Positions 40,875 to 42,365 of a stretch of 42,365 nucleotides of DNA are shown piece by piece (the stretch's first letter is position 1; each line of letters opens with the position of its first letter). The stretch lies in the NCBI GenBank assembly GCA_005888365.1, contig VAWZ01000101.1, forward strand, positions 13,496 to 55,860. Direction: 5' to 3'. Source of the stretch: Actinomycetota bacterium (lineage in GTDB: Bacteria; Actinomycetota; Thermoleophilia; Gaiellales; Gaiellaceae). The notes below the pieces were generated by a model, which was given only the letters and a program-made list of their open reading frames with translations, ran no database searches and was not told the DNA's origin. Position numbers and translations under genes: made by a program.

Positions 40875-40954
40875 TACACGCAGTTGCGGCGCCGCCAGGT
40901 CGGCGAATTCGCTCGCCGACAGCTAGGCGGCGGCGAGGTCGGCGAATTTCGCGT
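40875..40954. repeat. Duplicated dnaB 3' end
   Basis: The last codons of dnaB (AAATTCGCCGACCTCGCC on the minus strand) recur just after its stop as GAATTCGCCGACCTGGCG. This is a direct repeat of about 24 bp with a few mismatches in the dnaB-purA gap, consistent with a small tandem duplication. Confidence 0.5.
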
Positions 40955-42347
40955 ACCGCCGCAGGAACGAGAGCTTGACGAGGCCTGTCGGCCCGTTGCG
41001 GTGCTTGGCGAGAATCACCTCGGCGAGGCCCTGTTGATCGGACTCCTCCCCGAGGTAGTACTCGTCCCTGTATACGAAGAACACGAGGTCGGAGTCCTGC
41101 TCGAGGCTCCCCGACTCTCTCAGGTCGGAGAGGATCGGCCGCTTGTCGTGCCGTTGCTCGACCGCGCGCGAGAGCTGGGACATGGCGAGGATCGGCACCT
41201 CGAGGTCGCGGGCGAGCACCTTGAGCGCGCGCGAGATCTGTGACACCTCCTGCACCCGGTTCTCCACGCTCGCACCCGAGGTCATGAGCTGCAGGTAGTC
41301 GACGATGATGAGCCCGAGCGAGGGCTCCTTCGACTTGAGCCTACGGGCCTTCGAGCGCACCTCCATGATCGTCGTCGAGCCCGCGTCGTCGACGTATATC
41401 GGCGCCTTCATGAGCCGGTCGCACGCCGCGGTGAGTCGCGGCCAGTCGTCCGGGGCGAGCCGGCCCGTGCGCAGCCTCTGCGACTCGACCTTCGCCTCGC
41501 TGCACATCATCCGCTGCGTCACCTCGGACTTCGACATCTCGAGCGTGAAGAGCGCAACCGGCGTCTCGTGCCGGACTGCGAGGTTGGCGGCGACGCACAG
41601 CCCGAGGGCGGACTTCCCCATCGACGGCCGCGCCGCGAGGATGATCAGGTTCCCGGGCTGGAATCCGGAGGTGAGCAGGTCGAGCTCGCGGAATCCGCTC
41701 GGCACGCCGGTGATCTCGGCGCCGGCCTCGTACAGCTGGGTGATTCGCTCGAAGCTCTCCTTGAGCAGGACGTCGATATGCGAGAAGTCGCTCGTCTCCC
41801 GCTGCTGTCCGAGCTCGAACACCATCTGCTCGGCCCGGTCGACGAGGTCTGTGACCTCCCCCTGGCGCTCGTGCCCCAGCCGCGTGATCTCCTGGCCGAC
41901 GCGAACGAGCCCCCGCAGCATCGCCGACTCCTTGACGATCCGCGCGTAGTGCTCGACGTTCGAGGTGCTCGGGACGAGCGCCGCGAGCTCCGCGACCCGG
42001 GCCTGGCCTCCGACATCCTCGAGCTGGCCGCGCTCCTCGAGCTCGTTTGTGAGCGTGATCGCATCGACCGGCTCGCCCTTCGTCCAGAGGCCGATGGCTG
42101 CACGAAAGACCTTCGCATGGCTTTCGCGATAGAAGTCCGACGCGTCGAGGATCTCGCTGACCGTCCCGACGGCGGTCGGCGAGAGAAGCATCGCGCCGAG
42201 GACCGACTCCTCGGCCTCGAGGTTCTGCGGCGGGACGATCGCGGTTAGAGCGGGGCGCGCGCCGGCAACACCGGAGCCGGAGAGACCTGTCAGCTGGGGC
42301 CTGGACACAGGAACAGGAGTCAAGCCGTCGGGCGGGGCGACGTCCAC
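40923..42347 (-). CDS. dnaB: Replicative DNA helicase
   Basis: 474 aa from GTG 42347, behind GGAG. N-terminal helical DnaB_N domain (PPQNLEAEESVLGAML) and C-terminal RecA fold: Walker A ARPSMGKSALGL, Walker B-like LIIVDYLQLM, and LRESGSLEQDSD followed by FVYRDEYY. No intein. Hexameric helicase of the replisome. In many bacteria dnaB follows rpsF, ssb, rpsR and rplI; the TGA abutting its GTG could be the end of such a gene outside the window. Confidence 0.96.
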   Translation of the reverse strand: MDVAPPDGLTPVPVSRPQLTGLSGSGVAGARPALTAIVPPQNLEAEESVLGAMLLSPTAVGTVSEILDASDFYRESHAKVFRAAIGLWTKGEPVDAITLTNELEERGQLEDVGGQARVAELAALVPSTSNVEHYARIVKESAMLRGLVRVGQEITRLGHERQGEVTDLVDRAEQMVFELGQQRETSDFSHIDVLLKESFERITQLYEAGAEITGVPSGFRELDLLTSGFQPGNLIILAARPSMGKSALGLCVAANLAVRHETPVALFTLEMSKSEVTQRMMCSEAKVESQRLRTGRLAPDDWPRLTAACDRLMKAPIYVDDAGSTTIMEVRSKARRLKSKEPSLGLIIVDYLQLMTSGASVENRVQEVSQISRALKVLARDLEVPILAMSQLSRAVEQRHDKRPILSDLRESGSLEQDSDLVFFVYRDEYYLGEESDQQGLAEVILAKHRNGPTGLVKLSFLRRYAKFADLAAA

Positions 42348-42365
42348 TCACGCTCCGCTGCCGCG

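Noticed and set aside
38415-41243. 942-aa plus-strand ORF spanning purD, purA and dnaB
   Set aside because: It crosses several convincing genes in both orientations and has no domain.

Overview
The window is a high-GC (roughly 65-70 %) bacterial chromosome segment. Frequent GTG starts, GTGA/ATGA gene overlaps, a SigB/SigF-type partner-switching locus, a CtaG-like protein and the gene style point to a deep-branching actinobacterium, with Thermoleophilia/Gaiellales-like as my best guess. That placement rests on gene style, not on a marker tree. I see no rRNA, tRNA, CRISPR array, intact insertion sequence or phage gene.

Left part (1-10.4 kb). A 5'-truncated VOC/ring-cleaving dioxygenase and small hypothetical genes are followed by a dense general-stress signalling locus. 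It holds a 1186-aa protein (membrane domain, about four GAF domains, SpoIIE/PP2C phosphatase, anti-sigma kinase domain), a PRC-barrel-like protein, a SigB/SigF-family sigma factor, an intact RsbW/SpoIIAB-like anti-sigma kinase, two kinase-like paralogues with no recognisable ATP-binding boxes, and four separate STAS anti-anti-sigma proteins. Three promoters matching the SigB consensus (GTTT-N13/14-GGGWAN) and one near match lie inside the locus, so the sigma factor probably drives its own regulators.

Middle part (10.4-20.3 kb). A redox-site-less thioredoxin-like protein and an adenosine-deaminase-family protein come first. A fused trehalose-6-phosphate synthase/phosphatase follows, divergent from a GH15 glucoamylase/trehalase-like gene with a palindrome between them. 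Then come an EamA transporter, a 164-bp palindromic element and cystathionine beta-synthase.

Right part (18.8-42.3 kb). A long minus-strand purine cluster reads, in transcription order: dnaB, purA, purD, purB, purC, purS, purQ, then purL, purF, purM, purN, purH. Only the purE/purK carboxylation step of de novo IMP/AMP synthesis is missing. It is interrupted by mostly plus-strand genes: a methyltransferase, a small hypothetical, glyoxalase I, an aldo/keto reductase, ctaG, an EamA transporter plus GNAT pair, and minus-strand insertions (TPR-cyclase, MFS remnant, thioredoxin-like protein, DHA2 transporter).

Two genome-scale signals recur. Many genes that start a transcript have a TANNNT box 6-8 nt before the start codon, as expected of leaderless mRNAs. 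Five genes (the sigma factor, a nuclease-like gene, purF, purL and an MFS remnant) show an indel or lack a canonical start, mostly at short homopolymers, so either assembly errors or real decay must be considered.
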